64,000 nucleotides of DNA from Psychrobacter sp. JCM 18902 (GTDB lineage: Bacteria; Pseudomonadota; Gammaproteobacteria; Pseudomonadales; Moraxellaceae), in assembly GCF_904846615.1 (NCBI RefSeq), contig NZ_CAJHBK010000001.1, positions 930,001 through 994,000 of the forward strand, given 5' to 3'. A program made the position numbers and the translations under genes. Below, piece after piece: positions 1 to 8,788 of this stretch (position 1 is its first letter; every line of letters begins with the position of its first letter). Under the pieces are notes generated by a model. The model was given only the letters and a program-made list of their open reading frames with translations, was not told where the DNA came from and ran no database searches.

Positions 1-408
1 AAAGAATTGAGTAAAAGCGAGCAAAGGCAAGAGTTGGAAAAACTAATCGGTGAATTCCATCTAGAGCATGTACGAAAATCATTAGGCATGAGCGTATCAG
101 GTGGTGAGCGTCGTCGCTGTGAAATTGCCCGTGCATTGGCGGCTGACCCAAAGTTCATTTTATTAGATGAGCCATTTGCAGGCGTGGATCCTATCTCTGT
201 TGGTGATATCAAAGACGTTATTTTGACCCTCAAAAATCGTGGTATTGGTGTTTTGATTACCGATCATAACGTTCGCGATACCTTGGCTATTTGTGAGAAA
301 GCTTATATCGTCTCAGAAGGTGCTATTATTGCTGAGGGTACTTCTAGTGAAGTGTTAGAAAATGAATTGGTGAAAGCTGTTTATTTGGGTAAAGACTTTC
401 ACGTATAA
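1..408 (+). CDS. lptB: LPS export ABC transporter ATP-binding protein LptB, 3' part
   Basis: The reading frame is open from the first base, so the 5' end lies outside the window. The visible 135 residues hold the ABC signature (VSGGERRR), a Walker B motif ([13 protein letters not shown]) and the H-loop (LITDHNV). The spacing and wording fit LptB, the cytoplasmic ATPase that drives lipopolysaccharide extraction from the inner membrane with LptF and LptG. The Walker A motif is missing only because of truncation at the window edge. Other ABC ATPases are possible in principle, but [12 protein letters not shown] followed by PFAGVDP is typical of LptB. Confidence 0.9.
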   Translation, partial: KELSKSEQRQELEKLIGEFHLEHVRKSLGMSVSGGERRRCEIARALAADPKFILLDEPFAGVDPISVGDIKDVILTLKNRGIGVLITDHNVRDTLAICEKAYIVSEGAIIAEGTSSEVLENELVKAVYLGKDFHV

Positions 409-764
409 ATGAGGATGTGTTGAATATTCGGCTTGTCTCGAATACATTTTTGCTAAATGCGCATCGATTAGCTCTGCGTATTTTTAAATGTTCAATACAC
501 CCCTAATATCTCAACGTGTTTTTCGCGCTACTATTTACGCTGTCTGTTAAACTTATAATTTCCATTAAGTTCTCAAGACAGCGCTTGCTACTTTTCCTAT
601 ATCTAGCTATTCATCACATTTAGCATCACCTCTTCTATAAGATCTAGTCCATCATACTGATGGCTAATTTATCTCAAAGATCATTCTCAAATTAACGCTT
701 ATCAGAGCGTCACGATATTTTATCAATTAATCTTGATTGGACACTTGAATAAGGTTCATACGTT
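409..764. other. Intergenic region lptB-radA, no gene seen
   Basis: About 356 bases without a convincing open frame. The only structure noticed is a spaced inverted repeat, GCTGTCT at 539-545 against AGACAGC at 576-582. It has no T-run and so is not a clear terminator. The region probably carries the radA promoter, but no good -35/-10 pair could be assigned. Confidence 0.4.
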
Positions 765-2204
765 ATGGCAAAAAATAAGAGCAGTTATGTCTGTCAGCAT
801 TGCGGCGCGCATTTTGGCAAGTGGGCAGGGCAATGTACCGATTGCGGTGAATGGAATAGCTTGGTCGAAGCACCAAATGTGAGCATGCCGCATCATAATA
901 AAAACGTTTCTAAGCCAGTAGCAAATAGATCAGCCTCTCGTGAATCAGGTGGTGCACCATCAGGAAATTATTCGGGTACGCATAGTGCGGTCATGCCGCT
1001 TAATGCTGTGAGCGTAACGCTAGACACACGCTTACCAACTGGTATTAGTGAGTTTGATCGTGTACTTGGTGGAGGATTGGTTGCTGGTTCAGTCGTTTTA
1101 ATCGGCGGTGATCCTGGTATCGGTAAATCGACGATTTTGCTGCAAACTGCGACTAATATGGCACGTGCCGACTCGTTGGCAGGTAGCGCCTTGTATGTGA
1201 CTGGTGAAGAATCATTGGCACAGGTTGCTATGCGCGCTAGGCGCTTAGATTTACCGGCTGATAGATTACGCGTACTGGCCGAAACCAATGTAGAAACTAT
1301 TTGTGCCGCCTTGACTCAAGAGCAGCCCGCCATCGCTATTATTGACTCTATTCAAACCATTTATACGGATGCAATCAATTCTGCACCTGGCGGCGTCAGT
1401 CAAATTCGAGAGTCTGCGGCCATCTTGACTCGCTACGCCAAACAGACTGGCACCGCGCTATTTTTAGTGGGTCATGTAACCAAGGAAGGCACGCTCGCAG
1501 GGCCGCGCGTTCTTGAACACATGGTTGATACGGTCTTATATTTTGAAGGTCAATCAGACTCACGCTTTCGGATGATTCGTGCCGTCAAAAACCGCTTCGG
1601 TGCCGTTAACGAATTAGGTATTTTCGGTATGACAGATATGGGACTGAAAGAGGTTGCCAATCCATCAGCGATATTTTTGAGTCGCTATGACAAACCCGTT
1701 GCTGGATCTGTCGTCATGGTCAGCCGCGAAGGCACACGACCCTTGTTGGTGGAAGTACAAGCGTTAGTCGATGATTCGCAAGGATCACCTAGACGAATGG
1801 CATTAGGATTGGATTTTCAGCGTCTGTCCATGCTGCTGGCCGTCATGCATCGTCATGGCGGTATTCATACCAGCGGACAAGATGTGTACGTCAACGTCGT
1901 CGGTGGTGTCAAGGTTATAGAGACGGGATCTGACTTGGCAGTATTGTTGGCTTGTGCCTCAAGTATTAAAGAAAAAGCCTTGCCATCGTCATTGGCCGTA
2001 TTTGGTGAAGTGGGATTGTCGGGTGAAATCCGTCCTGTACCGAACGGTCAAGAACGTTTAAAAGAAGCGATGAAACATGGATTTAAGCATGCCATTATCC
2101 CAAAAGCCAATGCGCCTGCTAAGGATGCTCCTCAATTTAAAGGCATCAATGTGATTGCCGTTGAACGTCTCGATGATGCCATTGAAAGTGCATTTGAACT
2201 GTAA
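765..2204 (+). CDS. radA: DNA repair protein RadA
   Basis: 479 residues, the usual RadA (Sms) length. An N-terminal four-cysteine zinc finger (C10, C13, C24, C27) is followed by a RecA-like ATPase core with Walker A GGDPGIGKST at about 114-123, the RadA-specific KNRFG motif at 275-279, and a C-terminal Lon-protease-like domain. RadA is a DnaB-type branch-migration helicase that helps process recombination intermediates in the cytoplasm. The ATG at 765 gives the zinc finger at the expected distance. The gene stands alone and is followed by a strong hairpin terminator. Confidence 0.97.
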   Translation: MAKNKSSYVCQHCGAHFGKWAGQCTDCGEWNSLVEAPNVSMPHHNKNVSKPVANRSASRESGGAPSGNYSGTHSAVMPLNAVSVTLDTRLPTGISEFDRVLGGGLVAGSVVLIGGDPGIGKSTILLQTATNMARADSLAGSALYVTGEESLAQVAMRARRLDLPADRLRVLAETNVETICAALTQEQPAIAIIDSIQTIYTDAINSAPGGVSQIRESAAILTRYAKQTGTALFLVGHVTKEGTLAGPRVLEHMVDTVLYFEGQSDSRFRMIRAVKNRFGAVNELGIFGMTDMGLKEVANPSAIFLSRYDKPVAGSVVMVSREGTRPLLVEVQALVDDSQGSPRRMALGLDFQRLSMLLAVMHRHGGIHTSGQDVYVNVVGGVKVIETGSDLAVLLACASSIKEKALPSSLAVFGEVGLSGEIRPVPNGQERLKEAMKHGFKHAIIPKANAPAKDAPQFKGINVIAVERLDDAIESAFEL

Positions 2205-2304
2205 GGTGTAAGGGTTAATCATTTTGATTATGGTTGTTTCATAAATTATTGCTAAGCGCTACAGCTTCATTTGTAGCCTAATGGATACAATAAACTGGAT
2301 CCAC

Positions 2305-2342
2305 AAAAAAGCGCCTAATCACTGATATGTTAGGCGCTTTTT
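2305..2342. terminator. Bidirectional rho-independent terminator between radA and rlpA
   Basis: AAAAAAGCGCCTAA and TTAGGCGCTTTTT form a near-perfect stem with a short loop. Runs of A on one side and T on the other let it serve both convergent genes, radA on + and rlpA on -. Confidence 0.85.
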
Positions 2343-2375
2343 ATGTTCTAATTCAGAGAGACTGTTTTCTCAGAA

Positions 2376-2990
2376 TTATGGTCCTGAAACGCGCTCAATA
2401 GCAACATTACCCACACCTTTACCTGTAATACCGAGTTTTTTGGCAGCACCATAAGACAAATCTAGCACACGGTTGCCATGGAATGGGCCACGATCATTAA
2501 CTTTTACCACAACGCTTTTACCATTAGTCTTATTTGTGACTTTAACATAACAGTTTAACGGTAGCGAGCGATGTGCTGCTGTTAAGCCATTCATGTCGAA
2601 GGTTTCGCCACTGGCTGTTTTACGACCATGGAATTTACGACCATACCAAGAGGCTAGACCTGTTTGTTTGAACTTACTGACCGAGTTAGAGGCTACGGCT
2701 GTCAGGCGCTCTAATACATCTTCATCATTGGTCAGTTGAGAGGTGTCACTGGCTAACAGCGAGCTGCTAAGTGCCAATGAAGTTGGTTGGCGTGCTGACT
2801 TCACCAAACTTGATGCACCATCATGTTGACGGCTAAGCTCACCAAGTACACGATCGATATGGGAGGCGTTATCTTGTGAAATCATCGCAAGAGAGGTTTT
2901 TGCTTCTACAGCATTTGCATTAGTAGCAACTGCGGAGCCCGCAAACAATACTGCTGACATGGTAAGTAAACCAGATAAACGCTTATTCAT
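2376..2990 (-). CDS. rlpA: RlpA-family septal ring lytic transglycosylase-like protein
   Basis: 204 residues with a signal peptide (hydrophobic stretch around 7-22, Ala-rich cleavage area near 27). The C-terminal double-psi beta-barrel domain runs from about 108 to 200 (GLASWYG ... VKVNDRGPF). E129, D132 and H140 have the same spacing as the catalytic residues described for Pseudomonas RlpA. RlpA cleaves naked (stem-peptide-free) glycan strands and helps daughter-cell separation. There is no lipobox cysteine and no C-terminal SPOR domain, so it is a short, probably soluble periplasmic form. GAGG upstream of the ATG supports the start. It lies downstream of rodA in the same direction, as in the classic mrdA-mrdB-rlpA order, but about 920 bases away. 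Confidence 0.88.
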   Translation of the reverse strand: MNKRLSGLLTMSAVLFAGSAVATNANAVEAKTSLAMISQDNASHIDRVLGELSRQHDGASSLVKSARQPTSLALSSSLLASDTSQLTNDEDVLERLTAVASNSVSKFKQTGLASWYGRKFHGRKTASGETFDMNGLTAAHRSLPLNCYVKVTNKTNGKSVVVKVNDRGPFHGNRVLDLSYGAAKKLGITGKGVGNVAIERVSGP

Positions 2991-3910
2991 AGATACCTCT
3001 ATAACTTATACTTTAAAATCTAACTCTAATAGTTCTAGACTGAGCGTGGCAATGTTAGACCAATCTAACAGCGTCACAAACTCTAAAGCCGCATCATCAA
3101 TATTTTTTTCATATAATTATTGATACTAAACGTGGCTTTTATAGATTTTAAGGTATGGTAATTTTTCATTTTATTATCATAAGCGGGTCAGGATAATACG
3201 ACCAAAGATACTTATGAAACGCTCAAATGACAGCTAACGATATTAGTAGAACACCCAATCCGAATACAAAGGTTGAGTACCGAGTCCGCTATATGTGCTA
3301 TTTACAAGCTTTCTAACATTGCTAAATTAATAAAGGTTTTAGAAGGTATTGCGTGTGTCTTTGTTATTAAACCGTTAATTAAGTAGTGTATTTGAAAGCT
3401 TGGAATCTACAATTCGCTAACTATACGTACGAGCTACAACCAAAATATAATTAAATGCAAAGTTTATTAGTAGCTATGTACGGGTTATGTATCAAAGTAC
3501 AGTAAAACGAGGTTAACGCAATTATTTGTAAAAAACAAGGATTAAAATCTATCAGTACCAATTGGCAACGAAGTATTTTGATGAGAGGAAATATGAGGGT
3601 ATTTCTAATTATTTCAATTAAATCAATGGCTTGTATTTATTATTGAAAGTAGGTAGGAGGATTTTTATGGCAAGTTATAGGACTTGCCATAAAATGATAA
3701 AACAATAAAATTTGTTAGAAACCCTTAATTTGTTGTTGATTTACATTTATTTTCAACCATTTTTCATGTAACAATGATTTAGATTAAGGCTTTAATTGGC
3801 TGGTTTATCCGCCTTACAATTTTTATATAGCCTGTGTTCTTTGATTTTTAACATGAATAGCATTAAGGTAAAGTTTGAATGTTCATTAGAGAGTCACTGG
3901 TAACTGTGCA
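2991..3910. other. Long AT-rich intergenic region between rodA and rlpA
   Basis: About 920 bases with no credible open frame on either strand. Both flanking genes run on the minus strand, so the region must hold the rlpA promoter near 2991-3100 and the rodA 3' untranslated part near 3910. A perfect hairpin at 3663-3694 is listed separately. No tRNA, IS remnant or repeat array was recognised. An unrecognised small RNA cannot be excluded. Confidence 0.5.
3663..3694. repeat. Perfect 13-bp inverted repeat hairpin
   Basis: TTTTATGGCAAGT and ACTTGCCATAAAA pair perfectly around the six-base loop TATAGG. It lies about 220 bases beyond the rodA stop codon. There is no extended T-run after either arm, so it may be a weak terminator, an RNA stability element or a protein-binding site. 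Confidence 0.6.
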
Positions 3911-5059
3911 TCAACTGGGCTTGTGAGTGTGAATGGACATAAGTAGTCCAAATCCTGCCATCAAAGTGACGATCGCAGTACCGCCATAGCTAATGAAGGG
4001 CAGAGGAACGCCAACGACGGGTAAAATACCACCAACCATACCCACATTAACGAATACATAAACAAAGAAAGACATGGCAATTGCACCCGCTAGTAATCTA
4101 CTGTATGCATCAGGATGGGTAAAAGCGATGTATAAGGCGCGCAGGAGTAAACAGGAATAAATGAACATTAATAAAATCACGCCCAACAAGCCAAACTCTT
4201 CTGAAAAAGCCGCGATAATAAAATCAGTATGACCTTCTGGTAAAAAATGTAAATGCGACTGCGTGCCTTCTAAATAGCCCTTACCAGTGAGTCCACCCGC
4301 ACCAATTGCTGTTTTTGACTGAATGATATTCCACCCAGCCCCTTGTACATCGGCTTCAGGATTGAGCAGTGTTAAGACACGGGTACGCTGATAATCATGT
4401 AATAGAAAATTCCAAGCAATCGCAATAAGCGGTATCGCTAATATGGCGGCAGCTGAAATCAATCGCCAAGACAACCCTGCCAAAAAAAGCACAAAAATAC
4501 CACTGGCTGCCACCAATAGCGACGTCCCAAGATCAGGTTCTTTTGCAATTAATAATACAGGGACGATGATTAAGGCTAAGGTAATGACGATGCTTGATAG
4601 AGAGGGCGGTAGATCACGCTTGGATAAAAACCAAGCACACATCATTGGCATCCCAAGTTTCATAAATTCTGAGGGTTGCACACTGCCAAACCCTGGTAAA
4701 TTAATCCAGCGCTGAGCACCCATACGTACTTCACCGATGATATCGACCAATACCAATAAAATTAATCCCATTACATAAAAGATGGGTGTAAACGTGCGAT
4801 AAAGGCTAGGCGGTATCTGTGCCATGATAAACATAACCGTAAAGGCCACACCATAGCTGACCATTTGACGTAATACCATACCGACATCTTGACCGGCAGC
4901 ACTATATAAAATTGTCAAACCAATGCAGCAAACCGTCAATAAGAGAAGGGTCAACCATGGATCGATATGTATACGCTGCCATAACGATGGTGCATGGCCT
5001 TGGCCTAAATGATGGCTCTGACGTGAAAAACGGTATTGCGGATTAGAAGACATAGGCAA
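3911..5059 (-). CDS. rodA: Rod-shape-determining peptidoglycan glycosyltransferase RodA
   Basis: 382 residues, polytopic (about ten hydrophobic segments) and of the SEDS family. The C-terminal signature GVPLPFISYGGTAIVT and the extracellular EGHTDFIIAAFSEEFG segment are characteristic. RodA polymerises glycan strands from lipid II in the inner membrane together with PBP2, for lateral wall growth. FtsW is the main alternative, but length and the nearby rlpA favour RodA. PBP2 (mrdA) is not adjacent here: upstream lies a divergent gene. Confidence 0.92.
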   Translation of the reverse strand: MPMSSNPQYRFSRQSHHLGQGHAPSLWQRIHIDPWLTLLLLTVCCIGLTILYSAAGQDVGMVLRQMVSYGVAFTVMFIMAQIPPSLYRTFTPIFYVMGLILLVLVDIIGEVRMGAQRWINLPGFGSVQPSEFMKLGMPMMCAWFLSKRDLPPSLSSIVITLALIIVPVLLIAKEPDLGTSLLVAASGIFVLFLAGLSWRLISAAAILAIPLIAIAWNFLLHDYQRTRVLTLLNPEADVQGAGWNIIQSKTAIGAGGLTGKGYLEGTQSHLHFLPEGHTDFIIAAFSEEFGLLGVILLMFIYSCLLLRALYIAFTHPDAYSRLLAGAIAMSFFVYVFVNVGMVGGILPVVGVPLPFISYGGTAIVTLMAGFGLLMSIHTHKPS

Positions 5060-5316
5060 AGTGTGTCTGGCAATTGAGGTAAGAGGGAAGTTTCAAATCA
5101 AATCAACATTTAAAGGTAATCGCACCGTATCTATATCTATGCAAGTAAAATATCGTAGATAAAGTAACACATAAGAAATAAAGTCACATAATTATAAAAA
5201 TTATAAGGATAAGTGTTAATTACCAATAACACGCCTCTGATTAGAGGCGATAGTTTAGCTTGCTTGCTGAAAATTTGATAGTATCGATAAAACGTTTTTA
5301 GCGGTAGCTTGTTGCA

Positions 5317-6258
5317 ATGACCAATACAAAAAAATATCCTTATAGGCAGATTCACAAGCCTATGCTTGCACTACTCATCTGTGCCAGTAGCATCTCTGTT
5401 CATGCCGCTATTATCAGCGACAATAGTGAGCGCCGTATCCAAGTACGTCAGGGTAGTAGTAACGCTCACATCAGACCTTCGACGAATACTACAAGCTATA
5501 ATTCTGGCGTTACCATGCTGAGTGGCGATAGCATGCAAGGATTGATTGCTCAAAAGCAGCGTGATTTTGATTTCGATGACAGTCTGTCTATTGAAGAAAA
5601 TAAGCGCATGAATGTCAATCGGCGCGCGCCTGCTTATAATACAACTTACAGTAATAACAGCTACAGCACTGCGAACAATACTTACAATAGTACTTATACT
5701 GATTCTATTAGTATGGATTTTAACGCGTGGTTGAATAGCAATAGCTACCGTGCTAGGCAAGTAGCAGATTTTCAACGCTACCTAAATTCGCGGGTAGGGG
5801 TACACAATGTACCGCCTATGTCGCAGTTGCTCACAACAGCGCGAAGCTGGAGCAAATGTGGTTATGAGCCTTATCAGTTGCCGCCGCAAGAGTTATGGGC
5901 AAATATCGTCCCAACATTACGTTTGTATGGCGAATTAAAGCATCAAGGGATTTTACCCATCAGTAGTGAAATACGCTCGGTATATCGCAGTCCTGGCCTT
6001 AATGACTGTGCAGGTGGAGCCGACAGTAGCAAGCATATGAATGCCAGTGCTATCGACATCTGGGTGCCAGAGTATGAAGATAACTTATGGCGGCTCAGTA
6101 CGATGCAAGATGGCTTATGCCAGTTTTGGCAATATCAGGGTCAATCTCATAATTTCGGTTTAGGGCTATATGCTACGGGTGCGATACATCTAGACACGGA
6201 TGGTTATCGTAAATGGGGCTTTAATCATGCCAGTAGCTCATCTTCGTGCCGTTATTAA
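5317..6258 (+). CDS. Secreted M15-like peptidase domain protein
   Basis: 313 residues. An N-terminal signal peptide (hydrophobic core 17-30, cleavage after VHA) precedes a low-complexity Asn/Ser/Tyr-rich region (about 105-130). A C-terminal domain has SSKHMNASAID (H240, D247) and GAIHLDTDGYRKWGF (H291). These match the zinc-ligand pattern SxHxxGxAxD plus a later HxD of M15 (VanY/M15_3-type) metallopeptidases, with the usual Gly replaced by Ala. A role in cutting cell-wall peptides in the periplasm is inferred from the fold pattern and from the divergent rodA. The substrate is unknown. The ATG at 5317 lacks a strong ribosome-binding site; M16 is an alternative start. Confidence 0.65.
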   Translation: MTNTKKYPYRQIHKPMLALLICASSISVHAAIISDNSERRIQVRQGSSNAHIRPSTNTTSYNSGVTMLSGDSMQGLIAQKQRDFDFDDSLSIEENKRMNVNRRAPAYNTTYSNNSYSTANNTYNSTYTDSISMDFNAWLNSNSYRARQVADFQRYLNSRVGVHNVPPMSQLLTTARSWSKCGYEPYQLPPQELWANIVPTLRLYGELKHQGILPISSEIRSVYRSPGLNDCAGGADSSKHMNASAIDIWVPEYEDNLWRLSTMQDGLCQFWQYQGQSHNFGLGLYATGAIHLDTDGYRKWGFNHASSSSSCRY

Positions 6259-6326
6259 GTCATCTATGATCTATCGAAGAATCAAATAAATATGAGCCAG
6301 AGGTAATTAAGTTAGAGTAAAAGCGC

Positions 6327-6332
6327 TATAAT
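6327..6332 (+). promoter_or_regulatory. Candidate -10 box (TATAAT) upstream of the lipoprotein gene
   Basis: A perfect TATAAT lies 110 bases before the ATG at 6442. The -35 region is poor, so this is only a candidate. Confidence 0.35.
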
Positions 6333-6441
6333 AATACTGATGAAAGGCAGCGCTAAATGATAAATAGTTTAGCATTAAAAAACTATGGCTAATGATCATT
6401 TAGTTTATGAAATCACATAGCGTCTATTGTAAGTAGGATTT

Positions 6442-7017
6442 ATGAAGAAGCGGTATTCAACGATGGTGAAAACACATAAGTCTGATAAGCCAAAAAAAGC
6501 GTTTTTACAATCAAATAACACGTATATGGCTTTGTTTGGTTCAGTCTTGCTATCTTTTTTATTGATCAGTGCTTGTAGCCCAGAAACGTTTTCTGAACAA
6601 GGCTCTCTAACGGCAGAAGATTCCGCTACTGATCCTGACAGAAACTTACAGGACGTTGAAGATATTGAAGATAATATTAAGAACTCTTATGCTCGGCTGG
6701 CTTCAAAGCGCTCAGATATCTGTCCAAAACTCATACAAGAAGAAATAGGCAGTCAGGTCGTTGAGCGTACTGCAGAAGTGATGGTGAATAATCATTGTGA
6801 TTATTTTTTATACCCACGCAGTGGTCAGCAGATCTCGGTTAGCATTAACGACAGTCAAATTGAAGCGCTACTGATAGTGCCAGCGCTGCATGACTTCGCC
6901 AATGGTGATTATAAAGTAGACTCTTATGACAAGCACGTGATTCGATTGACCTATAATGGTGCAACTTATAAGCCTGAAAATTTCATGTATGACGTGGCAG
7001 TGACTATTTCTGGTTAA
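6442..7017 (+). CDS. Putative lipoprotein of unknown function
   Basis: 191 residues. A basic N-terminus is followed by a hydrophobic stretch ending in the lipobox LISAC (Cys45), so the mature protein of about 147 residues should be lipid-anchored. The mature part begins acidic (Asp/Glu-rich, about 50-75) and continues into a compact region with two cysteines (in SDICPKL and NNHCDYF) that could form a disulfide. No family was recognised. AGGA lies 7 bases before the ATG. The 28 residues before the hydrophobic core are long for a signal n-region, and Met8 is a possible alternative start. Confidence 0.6.
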   Translation: MKKRYSTMVKTHKSDKPKKAFLQSNNTYMALFGSVLLSFLLISACSPETFSEQGSLTAEDSATDPDRNLQDVEDIEDNIKNSYARLASKRSDICPKLIQEEIGSQVVERTAEVMVNNHCDYFLYPRSGQQISVSINDSQIEALLIVPALHDFANGDYKVDSYDKHVIRLTYNGATYKPENFMYDVAVTISG

Positions 7018-7054
7018 GAGCATTATTTTTTGTATGGATAACCCACTATAGACT

Positions 7055-7111
7055 TTTATTACCACTCATAAACAGTGCTACTCATAATTTATTACCACTC
7101 ATAAAGAGTGC
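7055..7111. repeat. Tandem duplication, 33-bp period
   Basis: A 24-base unit beginning TTTATTACCACTCATAAA occurs at 7055-7078 and again at 7088-7111 with one mismatch. The copies are separated by nine bases. The repeat is non-coding and sits just before a strong terminator. Confidence 0.75.
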
Positions 7112-7119
7112 CAATCTAT

Positions 7120-7165
7120 AAAGAAATGCTGGGCAATACTAAATAGTGTTGCCCAGCATTTCTTT
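7120..7165. terminator. Strong bidirectional terminator
   Basis: A stem of about 17 bp, AAAGAAATGCTGGGCAA against TTGCCCAGCATTTCTTT, with a 12-base loop. It lies between the convergent lipoprotein and M16 peptidase genes. Confidence 0.85.
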
Positions 7166-7171
7166 GTACGG

Positions 7172-8719
7172 CTATTTATTGGTCTTTTTATCTTTCCAAG
7201 GATCCTCTTGTCCAACGGTCACAATCAGGAAATCATCAGGCTTAAGGGTATCTTGCATTGTTTGATTGACTTCTGATAGCTGTACTTGATCCACACGTTT
7301 GACATAATCAGTCAGATAGCTGTTTGGTAGTTGATAAAAATTCATCATCCCAAGTAAGCCATTAATTCCCGCATTGCTCGCAAAACCCATCGGAAAGCTA
7401 TTCTTAAGATTGTCCGTCGTTAAGCGCATCTCAGTGCTGGTGATACCTTTTTCTAAAGTGTCATTGATAACGTCTAAGCTAGCATCAATGGCCGCGCGCG
7501 CCTTGTCATTACGCGTTGAAAAACCGATTTGGTATGGTCCTCGTGCCAGCATGGGATTCATAGAGCCTGATATGCCATAAGTGTAGCCCAAGTTTTGTCT
7601 AATCTCAGTCATGAGTCGCGCATTAAAATCACCGCCCGCAAGTACCTCATTACCAACTGCAAAATTGGTTTGCTTCTGCTGAGACTGGGGATCGGTGGCA
7701 CGCTTATCTCCCAATTGTCCCATGAGTACGGTGGTTTGAGTACTTGGAAAGGGGATATGAATGTGCTTAGCTTGGCTCAGTGGTTTGGGTTCAGGAAGCT
7801 CAGTTGCAGGCTGACCTTTCGGTAATTTGCTAGTGATATCTTCCGCAAGTTTTTTTGCTTGCTCTAAGGTTAGATTACCAGTGATGGCAACAGAGGCATT
7901 TGCTGCGACTAAGTAGCGGTTTTTGAAGTCTATTAGCTGTTGCTTTTCGATAGTAGGAACGCTTTCAAGTGTACCCGCTGATGGATGGGCGTAAGGATGC
8001 TCGCCATACAATGCTTCACTAAAGGCGATGCTAGCAAGGCTGTTGGGATCTTGTTTTTGCTGCTGCAAACCAACCAATAATCGTGCTTTATTACGTGCTA
8101 GGATGCTGTCGTCAAAAGCGGGTTCGCTGAGCATCTGAGTCATTAAATCAACGGCTGGAAGTAGATGCTTATCATCAGATAAGCTACGTAGCGAGACAAT
8201 AAACATGTCTTTATAAGCACTACTGTTTAGATTGATGCCCAAGGTTTCGACAGCGCGAGTAAATTCATTTTCGTCTAAGCGTTTAGAGCCTTGCGTCAAC
8301 ATAGTGGCAGTCATATTAGCAATACCAAAGCCTGTGCTACTAATACTGCCATCACGGGCGCTACCAGCGTTAAAACGCAAGTCGATATCGACAATCGGTA
8401 AGGCTGTTGTTTGTACAAAACGTACGGGAACGCCTGCCTTGGTTTTGAACTGCTGAATCGTTGGGATGGTAACGGTTAACGGTTTATCATCGTCAAGGCT
8501 GGTTAGCTTTGATAATGCGGCAATCGGTGCGCTCGTATCCACTGCCGCAGAGCCACGATATTCTTCAGCACCTGTTGTGTTTGCTTGTGCTGTCAACGTT
8601 GTTAGACCTAGCAAGATGCCAACACTAAGATGCGACAGTTTTTGCATGGTGGCGATTGCTGATGGTATTGAGCTGCATGCTTTTTTTCTATTTTGCAACA
8701 AATCACTATTTTGAGTCAT
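7172..8719 (-). CDS. M16-family peptidase-like protein lacking the HxxEH motif
   Basis: 515 residues with an N-terminal hydrophobic export segment (about 29-45, ending AQAN). Two M16 (pitrilysin-like) halves follow. At the position of the zinc motif HxxEH, this protein reads FGIANMTATML, so it is probably not a peptidase by itself. It lies directly downstream of a catalytic M16 gene, as in bacterial heterodimeric M16B enzymes, where one subunit carries the zinc site and the other the substrate-binding arginine/tyrosine residues. A periplasmic partner role is inferred. AGAAG upstream supports the start at 8719; Met25 at 8647 would give a more typical signal peptide. Confidence 0.85.
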   Translation of the reverse strand: MTQNSDLLQNRKKACSSIPSAIATMQKLSHLSVGILLGLTTLTAQANTTGAEEYRGSAAVDTSAPIAALSKLTSLDDDKPLTVTIPTIQQFKTKAGVPVRFVQTTALPIVDIDLRFNAGSARDGSISSTGFGIANMTATMLTQGSKRLDENEFTRAVETLGINLNSSAYKDMFIVSLRSLSDDKHLLPAVDLMTQMLSEPAFDDSILARNKARLLVGLQQQKQDPNSLASIAFSEALYGEHPYAHPSAGTLESVPTIEKQQLIDFKNRYLVAANASVAITGNLTLEQAKKLAEDITSKLPKGQPATELPEPKPLSQAKHIHIPFPSTQTTVLMGQLGDKRATDPQSQQKQTNFAVGNEVLAGGDFNARLMTEIRQNLGYTYGISGSMNPMLARGPYQIGFSTRNDKARAAIDASLDVINDTLEKGITSTEMRLTTDNLKNSFPMGFASNAGINGLLGMMNFYQLPNSYLTDYVKRVDQVQLSEVNQTMQDTLKPDDFLIVTVGQEDPWKDKKTNK

Positions 8720-8788
8720 GGTTTTCTTCTTATAAATAAGGTCTTTATGATTGGCGCTTGTATCGAATAAAGAGATAACACGACACGA

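Noticed and set aside
968..1288. 106-residue minus-strand frame inside radA
   Set aside because: It is antisense to a fully conserved gene and has no ribosome-binding site or recognisable domain. The same holds for the many other antisense frames inside housekeeping genes.
5137..5355. 72-residue minus-strand frame between rodA and the M15-like gene
   Set aside because: Aromatic and AT-rich, it overlaps the start of the divergent gene and shows no ribosome-binding site or family likeness. Probably a chance frame.
7055..7111. CRISPR-like direct repeats
   Set aside because: Only two units with a nine-base gap, with no further repeats or cas genes. A simple tandem duplication.
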